Assembly (NCBI GenBank): GCA_910574015.1
Contig: CAJSYQ010000001.1
Coordinates: 124,001 to 188,000, forward strand
Direction: 5' to 3'
Length of the DNA: 64,000 nucleotides
From: Eubacteriaceae bacterium
GTDB lineage: Bacteria > Bacillota > Clostridia > Lachnospirales > Lachnospiraceae
Shown here: positions 38,562-46,466 of the stretch, in pieces
Layout: each line of letters starts with the position of its first letter
Numbering within the stretch: the first letter of the stretch is position 1
Notes under the pieces: generated by a model
The model's input: the letters and a program-made list of their open reading frames with translations, nothing else
Told to the model about the DNA's origin: nothing
Database searches by the model: none
Program-made: the position numbers and the translations under genes

Positions 38562-39788
38562 TCAACACAGTGATGCCGTCTCCTCCCTGGCTCTGTCCAG
38601 AGAAAATTTCATAGTGACGGCAGTACCTGCTCCATATTCGCTTGCCACCTCGATGCTCCCTCCCATGGCATCCATCACATATTTCGCCACGCTGAGTCCG
38701 ATCCCAGTGCCATCCCGCCTGCTGCGGGCGAAGGGCATAAACAATTTTTTCTTCTGCTCCTCCGTCATTCCCCATCCGCTGTCCGTCACCCGGATCGTAA
38801 AATGATCGCTTTTCCCCATCCCCGGCTGTTTTTCTGATATCACCCTGACATCCCCTCCCGTCCGGTTGTACCGGACGGCATTTTCCATAATGCCAAAAAA
38901 CGCCAGTTTGATCCGCTCTCCGTCTCCCCAGTAGCTGCCGGTCATCTCCCCGCTCCACGCCAGGGAAAGCTCCCGATCCCGCACCAGTGACCGGCTGTAG
39001 GCGTGGCATTCCTCCTGCACCTCCCGGAAACTAAAAGTACCTCCAGACAGCGTCATCCCAGTACGCTCCACCGCCGCGGTATCCACAACATCGGTCATCA
39101 GCCTTTTCATATATTCTGCCAGACGGTCTACCGCAGCATGATAGTACCTGGCACCTTCCTGGTCGCCCCGTTCCATACTCCGGGCTGCCAGACGGTTCAT
39201 TCCCGTAACGGCCCCTGCCGGGATCCTGACCTCCTGACAGAGATGCTCCATAAATTCCATTTTTATGCTGTTTTCCCGCCGTGCCCTCTTCAGTCCCTCT
39301 TCCAGCTCCTTTCGGGAATTTTCCATGTCGGCCAGACGATCGCTGATATCACTGATATAATAGATCACCTCACCGCTCCCGCCCGGAACGATATACTCCG
39401 CCTGCAGCCAGCGGTATTCCCCTCCCACACTGCGGCGGCTTCGATAGATCAGGCTCTGTCTCCTATGACCCTGACAAAACTTTTCCCGGAGACTCTCGGT
39501 GCTGAGCTGTGTGGTAAATTCTTCCCTGAAATCTGGATGAACCAGTTCACGGGAAGTTCTTCCCAGCCAGCTGTCGTACTGGATGCCGCCACCCTTTCCT
39601 CCTCCCGCCAGTCCGGAAAGCTCCTTTTCCCCTGTATCTGACCGGACCAGGCGGCTGATTCCCGTCTCCATGTCCAGCAGTGCGATGCTGTGGCACGCCT
39701 CCGCCATAAGACGAAAGGTTTCCCTGCATGTCTTTTCCTGTTTTCTCTCAACAATCCTCTTCTGAATTCTTTTGTGCATCAACTGCAT
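38562..39788 (-). CDS. PAS/HATPase sensor-kinase-like protein lacking the phospho-acceptor His
   Basis: About 408 residues, soluble. Residues about 30-155 look like a PAS domain (GGEYRWLQAEYIV). The dimerisation helix, which normally reads SHExRTP, reads CQEVRIP, so the phosphorylated His is Gln (residue 185). The ATPase domain keeps its N-box (FGIMENAVRYN), G1 (DSGWGM) and G2 (GTGIGLS). It should therefore bind ATP but not autophosphorylate in the usual way. No response-regulator gene is adjacent. ATG 39788 with GGAGG upstream is preferred over 39800. Possible roles are a pseudokinase partner or an ATP/ligand sensor. Confidence 0.82.
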   Translation of the reverse strand: MQLMHKRIQKRIVERKQEKTCRETFRLMAEACHSIALLDMETGISRLVRSDTGEKELSGLAGGGKGGGIQYDSWLGRTSRELVHPDFREEFTTQLSTESLREKFCQGHRRQSLIYRSRRSVGGEYRWLQAEYIVPGGSGEVIYYISDISDRLADMENSRKELEEGLKRARRENSIKMEFMEHLCQEVRIPAGAVTGMNRLAARSMERGDQEGARYYHAAVDRLAEYMKRLMTDVVDTAAVERTGMTLSGGTFSFREVQEECHAYSRSLVRDRELSLAWSGEMTGSYWGDGERIKLAFFGIMENAVRYNRTGGDVRVISEKQPGMGKSDHFTIRVTDSGWGMTEEQKKKLFMPFARSRRDGTGIGLSVAKYVMDAMGGSIEVASEYGAGTAVTMKFSLDRAREETASLC

Positions 39789-39976
39789 AGTTTCCTCCAT
39801 TTTTTAACTGACCGCCTGGGAGCGGCCTATTAGATTTTTTGTCGAAATTCCCTTTGTTGCGGGAACTCCCGCCTCTGCGGCATGAGCAGTATACACTATC
39901 TCTTTCCAATTAAAGGAAAAAACCTTTAAACTGTGCTTTTTCGCAACCCAACTGCCGCAGAGCTCAAACTTTATGC

Positions 39977-40004
39977 TTGACAACAACTATCCATTGAGTA
40001 TAAT
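39977..40004 (+). promoter_or_regulatory. Promoter of the secreted esterase operon
   Basis: TTGACA (39977-39982), 16 bases, TATAAT (39999-40004), about 50 bases before the esterase ATG. The 269-base gap upstream also contains several inverted repeats (see findings). Confidence 0.82.
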
Positions 40005-40057
40005 TATGTATAAAAGCGATTTAGATTTCTAATCCGCATTGCAGAAAGGATAAAAAA

Positions 40058-41413
40058 ATGAAAAAAAATAAAAAAATTCTGTTGGTCTCCTGTCTTTTTG
40101 CTGCGCTGGCCATGGGGCAGATCCTGTCCGGCCCGGACAGCGAGGCAGCAAAAAAACAAAAGAAAGCGAAAAAGATCACTTTAAACTATTCCCGTATCTT
40201 ACTGGGAAAGGGAAAAAAATGTACCTTAAAGGTGAAAAAAATCACACCGAAGGGAATTTCAAAAAAGGAAGTATCCTTCCGGTCCTCCCGTCCCAAAATA
40301 GTAAAAGTCACAAAGAAGGGAAAGATATCTGCCAAAAAAACCGGTACAGCAAAAATTACAGCCCGCATTAAGGGGAGTAAGGCGAAAGCTGTCTGTACCA
40401 TAAAGGTTGTAAAGCAGCTAAAACAGATTTCATTGACAAAGGATACCCTGAACCTGAACCAGGGACAGAAGGCAGATCTATCTGCCCTGACCGTATCCGC
40501 TCACCCCGTCACCTATAAGAGTTCTGATACAAGCATTGTAAAAGTGTCAAAGAAAGGAATGCTGCAGGCGGCAGGCGCTGGAACGGCCACCATATCAATT
40601 AAGATCAAGGACAGTGTAAAGGAGCCGGTCTATATGACAGTCAAAGTAATCCGGGATAAGTACGATACTCCTCTCGGTTTCGACGCCTACAATGACAAGA
40701 TCCCTCACGGAAAAATGACAGAGGTATCTTATTCCTCCAGTGTGACAGGAAATACCAGAAAATGTATGGTATATACCCCGCCTGGATATTCCACAGCAAA
40801 AAAATATAATGTACTGTACTGCATGCATGGCATCGGTGGCGATCACCGGGAATGGTATGCTCACGGCTCTCCGCTGAACATATTGGATAACCTGTATGCT
40901 GAAGATAAACTTGCCGATATGATCGTAGTCTTTCCTAATGGACGTGCGATGAAGAATGACAGTATACCTTCCAATATGTATTCGGCGGAAGCCATTGCAG
41001 CCTTCTCAAACTTTGAGAATGACCTGAAACAGTGTCTTATGCCATTTATACAGAAGACTTACAGCGTATATACAGGCAGGGATCATACTGCTATGGCAGG
41101 GCTCTCCATGGGCGGCATGCAGACAGTTAATATTGGCCTTAAAAACCTAGAGCTGTTTAATTACTACGGGATATTCTCCCCAGCCCCTACCACCGATGCC
41201 AGTCTGATGGGAACAGACAAAGCTTTATTTCCCAAAGTCCTGTGGCTTTCTGTTGGGACGTCAGATACGACCAGCGGCCAGATGGCAGTCAATACCGAAA
41301 GAATTCTAACGGAGAGAAATGTCAGTCATATTTATTACCGGATGCCCGGCGGCCATGACTGGAGCGTCTGGAAAAACGGACTGTATAACTTTACTCAGTT
41401 GATCTTTAAATAA
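40058..41413 (+). CDS. Secreted CE1-like esterase with Lys-rich Ig-like N-terminal modules
   Basis: A 451-residue exported protein. Signal peptide about 1-30, then two Ig-like (BIG2-type) modules (about 35-120 and 120-200), extremely rich in Lys. The C-terminal alpha/beta hydrolase (about 205-451) belongs to the esterase D/CE1 group: LYCMHGIGGDHREW (oxyanion region), GLSMGG with Ser350, and PGGHDWSVWKN with the catalytic His. Such enzymes remove acetyl, feruloyl or similar groups from plant polysaccharides; the substrate here is unknown. It leads a two-gene operon with a MarR regulator. AAAGGA precedes the ATG. Confidence 0.87.
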   Translation: MKKNKKILLVSCLFAALAMGQILSGPDSEAAKKQKKAKKITLNYSRILLGKGKKCTLKVKKITPKGISKKEVSFRSSRPKIVKVTKKGKISAKKTGTAKITARIKGSKAKAVCTIKVVKQLKQISLTKDTLNLNQGQKADLSALTVSAHPVTYKSSDTSIVKVSKKGMLQAAGAGTATISIKIKDSVKEPVYMTVKVIRDKYDTPLGFDAYNDKIPHGKMTEVSYSSSVTGNTRKCMVYTPPGYSTAKKYNVLYCMHGIGGDHREWYAHGSPLNILDNLYAEDKLADMIVVFPNGRAMKNDSIPSNMYSAEAIAAFSNFENDLKQCLMPFIQKTYSVYTGRDHTAMAGLSMGGMQTVNIGLKNLELFNYYGIFSPAPTTDASLMGTDKALFPKVLWLSVGTSDTTSGQMAVNTERILTERNVSHIYYRMPGGHDWSVWKNGLYNFTQLIFK

Positions 41414-41446
41414 AGCGGGATATCACAACCGCAAGAAGGGATATAT

Positions 41447-41872
41447 ATGAAACGATTTCACCAGTATCTGATCAACATATTCCATATCCACGAGAAAAAG
41501 AGCCAGTTGGTCTTTCGTGAGCTTGGGCTGTCCAAAGGACAGCCCAAAATGATTGAGATACTCTCCCACCAGGAAGGCTGCTCCCAAAAAGAGCTTGCCA
41601 AAAGCTGCTCCATCGAACCGGCTACGGTAACCAGTCTCCTCAATAAAATGATAGACAAGGACTTAGTGTACAAGAAACCTCTTCTGCAGGAAAACGGAAT
41701 CCGGATCCAGCAGATCTTTCTTACCGAAAAGGGACACAATATTGCAGATGGCGTACAAAGTATTGTAAATGAAATGGAACAGGTCAGTTTCCAAGGTTTC
41801 TCCCAGGAGGAAAAAGAGCAGTGTCTCTCCTTTCTGGACAGGATTTTTGAAAATCTGCAGAATCATTCCTAG
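41447..41872 (+). CDS. MarR-family regulator downstream of the esterase
   Basis: A 141-residue winged-helix protein (recognition region CSQKELAKSCSIEPATVTSLL about 45-65; wing ENGIRIQQIFLTEKG). It begins 33 bases after the esterase with AAGGGA upstream, so it is co-transcribed and may respond to a product released by the esterase (inference). Its sequence is unlike the MarR of the carrier-protein operon, and no matching TTCG palindrome is seen here. Confidence 0.85.
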   Translation: MKRFHQYLINIFHIHEKKSQLVFRELGLSKGQPKMIEILSHQEGCSQKELAKSCSIEPATVTSLLNKMIDKDLVYKKPLLQENGIRIQQIFLTEKGHNIADGVQSIVNEMEQVSFQGFSQEEKEQCLSFLDRIFENLQNHS

Positions 41873-41899
41873 TAGATATCTTTTTTCATGATATAAGTG

Positions 41900-41940
41900 T
41901 AACGGCGCCGGTCAGGATTCTTTCCTGGCCGGCGCCGTTA
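41900..41940. terminator. Strong bidirectional terminator
   Basis: A 17-bp GC-rich stem (arms from 41901 and ending at 41939, one G-U) with a short loop between convergent genes, flanked by A/T on both sides. It closes both the marR and the phosphoesterase transcripts. Confidence 0.85.
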
Positions 41941-41951
41941 ATTGCATTTAT

Positions 41952-42569
41952 TTAGTTTGATCCATAGGCCGGATATTCCAGTACATACCTCTCACATGCA
42001 TTGATAATGGTTATATCCCGATGCTCCGATATACGTTTCTGCCTGTGATTATAGGAAAAATGCATATGACCGTGAACGAAATATCTGGGATGGTATTTCT
42101 CCAGCAGACGGTGAAAACAGCGAAACCCCATATGAGGGAGATCTTTTCCATCATTGATGCCGAAAGCGGGCGCATGGGAAATCAGTATATCCAGTCCTCT
42201 GTGGCGGCGGATCTGGCGCTGCAGCTTCATAGTACGGAAGAGCATCTGTTTCTCTGTGTACTGAAAATTGCCGGGACGGTATTTCATGGAACCGCCAAGC
42301 CCGGCAATCCGTATTCCCTCAAATTCAAAGACCCTGCCGTCAATACAGGTGCAGCCCTCCGGCGGGGTATCCAGATAACAGTCATCGTGATTGCCGTAAA
42401 CATATAAAACGGGCCCCACGAAGAAAGTAGCCAGGAAGGACAGATACTGCGGGGGAAGATCCCCGCAGGAAATAATCAAGTCGATGCCCTCCAGCCGAGA
42501 CGGTTCAAAATGATCCCACAAAGCAGGGGACGGCTCGTCAGATATAAAAAGAATCTTTATATTTCTCAT
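41952..42569 (-). CDS. Calcineurin-like metallophosphoesterase
   Basis: A 205-residue cytoplasmic hydrolase with metal-binding motifs in order: ISCGDLPPQ, YGNHDD, ILISHAPAFG and HGHMHFSYN. The usual first Asp motif (DxH) reads SDEPSP, so the His is replaced and the first metal site may be altered. Substrate unknown (phosphoprotein, nucleotide or phospholipid). Its ATG overlaps the stop of the BMP-fold gene as ATGA, so they act from one transcript. Confidence 0.85.
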   Translation of the reverse strand: MRNIKILFISDEPSPALWDHFEPSRLEGIDLIISCGDLPPQYLSFLATFFVGPVLYVYGNHDDCYLDTPPEGCTCIDGRVFEFEGIRIAGLGGSMKYRPGNFQYTEKQMLFRTMKLQRQIRRHRGLDILISHAPAFGINDGKDLPHMGFRCFHRLLEKYHPRYFVHGHMHFSYNHRQKRISEHRDITIINACERYVLEYPAYGSN

Positions 42570-44461
42570 TCCTCCGTCTCCCCATCCTGTAACTTCGCCT
42601 TGGCAACTCCCTGTACCTCCACAACGGGCCTGGCCTCTTCTACCAGATCATTCATGGTAGGTATCGTGCCAATAATATTGTCGGCAAGCCAGTCCATGGT
42701 CACAATCTCCTCTGCCGTTATATCCGAAAAGGGACGGAACTCGCCAGAAGAGATATTTTTCCTCAAGAGCTCGATCAATTGAACCATCCCGGATGGCAGC
42801 CTGGTAGAACAGATCACATCGATCATCCCCGACGACATCCCCCACCAGTAATTGATGGACTGGTTTTTCCCCTTCGGCAGTTCCTGTTTCCATGTTCCAT
42901 TGATCATGCTCCTGACCGTCTGTTCATAAAAAACGCCCCAGTTCCATACAGGCATAGCAAGGTTTACCGGCTCGTCCCCATTTGTATTATACAGTCCAAA
43001 CTGGAAAGAACCTTCCACTGGTTTTATAAAATCCCTTCCCGATATAAAAGAAACACTGATATCAGAGAGGGTATGATTTGCCGCTGATTCCGATCTGAGC
43101 TTAGACCACTCCAGACAGACCTTTATCCTTGGATTAACCATCTGCGCCCCCAGTGCAAACGCATTGATATTGGCGATCATGCCATAGATGGGATAGTCTG
43201 CGATATAGCCCACCCTGTCCGACTGCGACATGATCCCCGCAATGGCGCCGATGAGAAACTTCGCCTCATACAGCCTGCCGTAATAGGTCCTCAGATGTTT
43301 ACAGCTGGTGTTCAGGGAACAGTTCAGTATCTTCAATTTGGGATACCGGATGGCATACCGGATACTGGTGTCCAGCAGCTTGGGAGAGGTAGAGAAAATA
43401 ACCGTATTTCCATCTGCGATGGCCTTTTCAAAACAGGCGGTCTCCTCCTCCGGCGAGTCCGCCTGAAAATAAGATTTCGTCAATATATGGCCGGCCAGTA
43501 CCTGTTCCAGATGGCCTCTTCCCAGATCATGCCCGTAGGTCCAGCTGGATGTCTCCGCCGTCTTTGCGTGGATAAATGCAATTTTCAAGGGCTCCGAGCT
43601 CTGAGGAAGGATGCGTTTCACCAGCGTCTTTTTTTCTGCAGCCGGATCTGCATTCATCAGCAGCCGCACCTCCGGCTTCTGGGGATAGAATACAAAATCG
43701 CTCCAGATCTTCGTAATCTCCTGCAGGATCTCATCGTCGCTCTTCTCTTCCTGATCCTGATAACCGCATATATCCAGATAGATCAGAAAGGCGTCGCCGG
43801 ACGTCAGAGACAGCTTGCTGCCTCCCTTTTTCTCAAAGGCCTTTGTGAAACGGATATAGGATGAATGAAATTGTTCTTTTTCCAGATCCGTCCAGACGTG
43901 ATCCGGCTCAGCCCCGGTCTGCTCGGTGATTTTTTTGTAATTTCCCGGCTGGCTGAAATTCAGATAATTGATGCCGGTTCTGTCATAGAAATCCAGAAAT
44001 TCATAATAAATCCTGCTCTCCTCCGAATCATCCGGTTCCGGAATCAGCCGGGTGACATAGGCCGGAATGGTAACGGCATCGCAGTATTTCAAAACGCTGA
44101 CACGTTTATTCCCCTCCTGGACATAAAACCGGTTCATAAATTCATATGCCTTTATGGGTTCCCGGATTCCCTCCTCCAGATGCGCCTCATAGAGCCGGCA
44201 CCACTTCACGGCAAACTCAGAATCCCGCGTAAGCAGCGGCATAAAGTTGCTGGCAAAGGCATTGGTACGCCCCGCCGTCTTTGTGCCGGCAATCTGATCC
44301 AGGGGAATATCCACCAGCCCCAGATCCGCTTTGGAGGCTATCGTAGTATAGGATAGAATATCATCCAGCACCTGAAGATACGGGTACATCCCCTTTAATG
44401 TCCTGTTGCGGAAATCCTTTAGCGCAAGGCGGTAAACCTTATCATAAATCTCTGTGTTCAT
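42566..44461 (-). CDS. Cytoplasmic BMP/PnrA-fold protein with ParB-like N-terminal region
   Basis: A 631-residue protein without a signal peptide. Residues about 1-190 include a ParB-like motif (YEFMNRFYVQEGNKRVSVLKY). Residues about 285-600 resemble the BMP/PnrA substrate-binding family, with PLKIAFIHAKTAETSSWTYGHD, the hinge segment FLIGAIAGIMSQSDRVGYI and GYIADYPIYGMIANINAFALGA. Such domains bind purine nucleosides but are normally lipoproteins outside the cell. Here the protein appears soluble, which suggests an intracellular nucleoside or sugar sensor. ATG 44461 has GGAGG upstream; a promoter precedes it. Confidence 0.78.
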   Translation of the reverse strand: MNTEIYDKVYRLALKDFRNRTLKGMYPYLQVLDDILSYTTIASKADLGLVDIPLDQIAGTKTAGRTNAFASNFMPLLTRDSEFAVKWCRLYEAHLEEGIREPIKAYEFMNRFYVQEGNKRVSVLKYCDAVTIPAYVTRLIPEPDDSEESRIYYEFLDFYDRTGINYLNFSQPGNYKKITEQTGAEPDHVWTDLEKEQFHSSYIRFTKAFEKKGGSKLSLTSGDAFLIYLDICGYQDQEEKSDDEILQEITKIWSDFVFYPQKPEVRLLMNADPAAEKKTLVKRILPQSSEPLKIAFIHAKTAETSSWTYGHDLGRGHLEQVLAGHILTKSYFQADSPEEETACFEKAIADGNTVIFSTSPKLLDTSIRYAIRYPKLKILNCSLNTSCKHLRTYYGRLYEAKFLIGAIAGIMSQSDRVGYIADYPIYGMIANINAFALGAQMVNPRIKVCLEWSKLRSESAANHTLSDISVSFISGRDFIKPVEGSFQFGLYNTNGDEPVNLAMPVWNWGVFYEQTVRSMINGTWKQELPKGKNQSINYWWGMSSGMIDVICSTRLPSGMVQLIELLRKNISSGEFRPFSDITAEEIVTMDWLADNIIGTIPTMNDLVEEARPVVEVQGVAKAKLQDGETEE

Positions 44462-44513
44462 GTTACCTCCATTCCTGCACACCTTTTCTCAACGGCGCCA
44501 TATCAATAATCTC

Positions 44514-44542
44514 ATTATACCCGTTCTATCCGGTGTTTACAA
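44514..44542 (-). promoter_or_regulatory. Promoter of the BMP-fold/phosphoesterase operon
   Basis: Minus-strand TTGTAA (44537-44542), 17 bases, TATAAT (44514-44519), about 45 bases before the gene start. Confidence 0.78.
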
Positions 44543-44585
44543 GGGTGACTTTGATCCCGGTTATCCGTTTCACAAGGCACTGCCT

Positions 44586-46466
44586 TTACTCGTTCTGGTA
44601 ATACGACGCCTGGGCATTCCACAACTCATAATATTTTCCTTCGGTGTCCCCCGCCAGCTCATCATGAGTGCCATACTGTACCAGCCTGCCCTGGTGAAAG
44701 ACCGCGATCTTCTCACAAAACCGGCAGGAGGACAGCCGATGGGAGATATAGATGGCCGTCTTTGTCCCCACGATCTTATCAAAATTAGAATAGATCTCAT
44801 ATTCTGCCAGGGGATCCAGCGCCGCCGTTGGTTCATCCAACAGGATAAAGGGGGCATCCTTATACACCGCGCGGGCTATGGCGATCTTCTGCCCCTCCCC
44901 GCCGGATACCTCTACGCCGCTGTCGTCAAACTCCTTATTCAGATAGGTCTCTTCCCCCCGTTCCCACTCATTCAGACGTTCACCCAATCCGGCATCCCTC
45001 AGGCACTTTCTCACCAGCTCCCGGTCATACTCCACATCCACTGCCACATTCTGTGCCAGCATATAGGGAAACAGAACAAAATCCTGAAATACAACAGAAA
45101 ACAGTCTGCTGTACTCATCCATTCGGAATTTTCGGATATCCACTCCATTCAGAAGAATCTCCCCCTCGTCCGGGTCATACAGGCGGCAGAGCAATTTGAT
45201 CATGGTAGTCTTGCCCGAACCGTTCATGCCGACGATGGCCAGCTTCTCTCCAATCCTAAGCTTCATGGAGAAGTCCCTCAGGGCATACTGCCTGCTGCCG
45301 GGATACCGAAAAGACACCTTCCGAAATTCGATCTGATACTCATTATCACTCCTTTTCTCTACAGGGAGCTTCCCCTTATACATCTCATCAGACAACTGAA
45401 GAAACTCCAGGGTGCTGATCTGCTTTCTCGCTGTCAGGGCAAATTCTGCCGTCTCCTGAATGAGATCAAAGACGGCGGTGAAAAGATTTTTGAGACAGCC
45501 TGCCAGTCGTACTACATTACCCACGCTGACCGTCCCCGCCAGGGCTATCATGGCCACCATCAGATAGGCCCCGCCCTCCAGAGCGCTGTGAACCATACTT
45601 GCGGCCGCACTGGAACCCGCCAGCCCCACAGCCCCGTCCCGCAGCCTCCTGCGGTATTTTTTATTGCGATAGACGTCCACAGACCACCGTTTCAGCAGAT
45701 CATAGCTGTGATAGATTCGGACATCCTTGCCATTTTTATAATGATACCCCCTGCCGCTGGCAAACTCCCAGCTGAAATCGCTCATATCTTCCTTTTCGTC
45801 CTCTCCCGGCCAGGTGAACATATAAGAATGGTGCCTCTTTCGATAATAAAGTCCGGCCTTCATACCGGCCGCCGTCAGGATAATAAGAAGTACCAGCACA
45901 AGAAGCGGATAATACTGTCCGGAATGCAGCATGTATCCCACTACAGGGGCACCTACCACCACAGCACCGATAATATTAAAGCATCCAAAGAGGATGGCGT
46001 TAAACTGCCAGAACAGCGAGTTGATTCCCGCCCCCCAGTTATTGTCCCGCCACATCCTATCCTGCAGTTCTTTTGCCTCCGGGCTGTCGATCCGGGAAAA
46101 GTCCATGTCCAGCATCTTTGTCTGGGTAATGCAGGAATAAAGGGAATAAATCCGCTCCCGGCGTACCTCCATCCGGTTCCAGACGGAACTGGCTGTAAAA
46201 TTCAGTACCAGTATGCCGGTCAGCACCGCTGCTGACACAGCGAATACCTGTCTGAATTCGCTCCCTGCCACGATGGAGTCCAGAATATAAGCCGACAGCA
46301 TAAGCTGGATATAGGGTACGATGACATTTATGATATGCACCAGGGAGGTAAAGAAAAAATACCCTTGATCCATATCTGTCACAATCTTCAAAATCTTCTT
46401 CATATTTTTGATATGCTCCCTTAAAGGAAGCTTACTGGTCAGATCCGTTCCCATCCTCTGTCTCAT
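44586..46466 (-). CDS. ABC exporter half-transporter, subunit 2
   Basis: About 626 residues: six membrane segments (about 25-330) then a nucleotide-binding domain. Walker A GMNGSGKTT, signature VSGGEGQ, Walker B FILLDEPTAALD with the catalytic Glu, and H-loop ISHRL. It overlaps the end of subunit 1 by 35 bases, so translation is coupled and the two probably form a heterodimeric exporter. The start is uncertain: ATG 46466 or 46454. The family exports lipids, peptides or drugs; no cargo gene is linked. Its signature begins V instead of L, a mild deviation. Confidence 0.88.
   Translation of the reverse strand: MRQRMGTDLTSKLPLREHIKNMKKILKIVTDMDQGYFFFTSLVHIINVIVPYIQLMLSAYILDSIVAGSEFRQVFAVSAAVLTGILVLNFTASSVWNRMEVRRERIYSLYSCITQTKMLDMDFSRIDSPEAKELQDRMWRDNNWGAGINSLFWQFNAILFGCFNIIGAVVVGAPVVGYMLHSGQYYPLLVLVLLIILTAAGMKAGLYYRKRHHSYMFTWPGEDEKEDMSDFSWEFASGRGYHYKNGKDVRIYHSYDLLKRWSVDVYRNKKYRRRLRDGAVGLAGSSAAASMVHSALEGGAYLMVAMIALAGTVSVGNVVRLAGCLKNLFTAVFDLIQETAEFALTARKQISTLEFLQLSDEMYKGKLPVEKRSDNEYQIEFRKVSFRYPGSRQYALRDFSMKLRIGEKLAIVGMNGSGKTTMIKLLCRLYDPDEGEILLNGVDIRKFRMDEYSRLFSVVFQDFVLFPYMLAQNVAVDVEYDRELVRKCLRDAGLGERLNEWERGEETYLNKEFDDSGVEVSGGEGQKIAIARAVYKDAPFILLDEPTAALDPLAEYEIYSNFDKIVGTKTAIYISHRLSSCRFCEKIAVFHQGRLVQYGTHDELAGDTEGKYYELWNAQASYYQNE

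Noticed and set aside
39873-39962. Cyclic-di-GMP riboswitch between the kinase-like and esterase genes
   Set aside because: The conserved GGCAAACC and GCAAAG-type core bases were not found in either orientation.
44454-46235. 593-codon plus-strand open frame over the ABC subunit 2 and BMP-fold genes
   Set aside because: It is antisense to two well-supported genes, has no ribosome site and no recognisable protein family; long antisense frames are expected at this codon bias.
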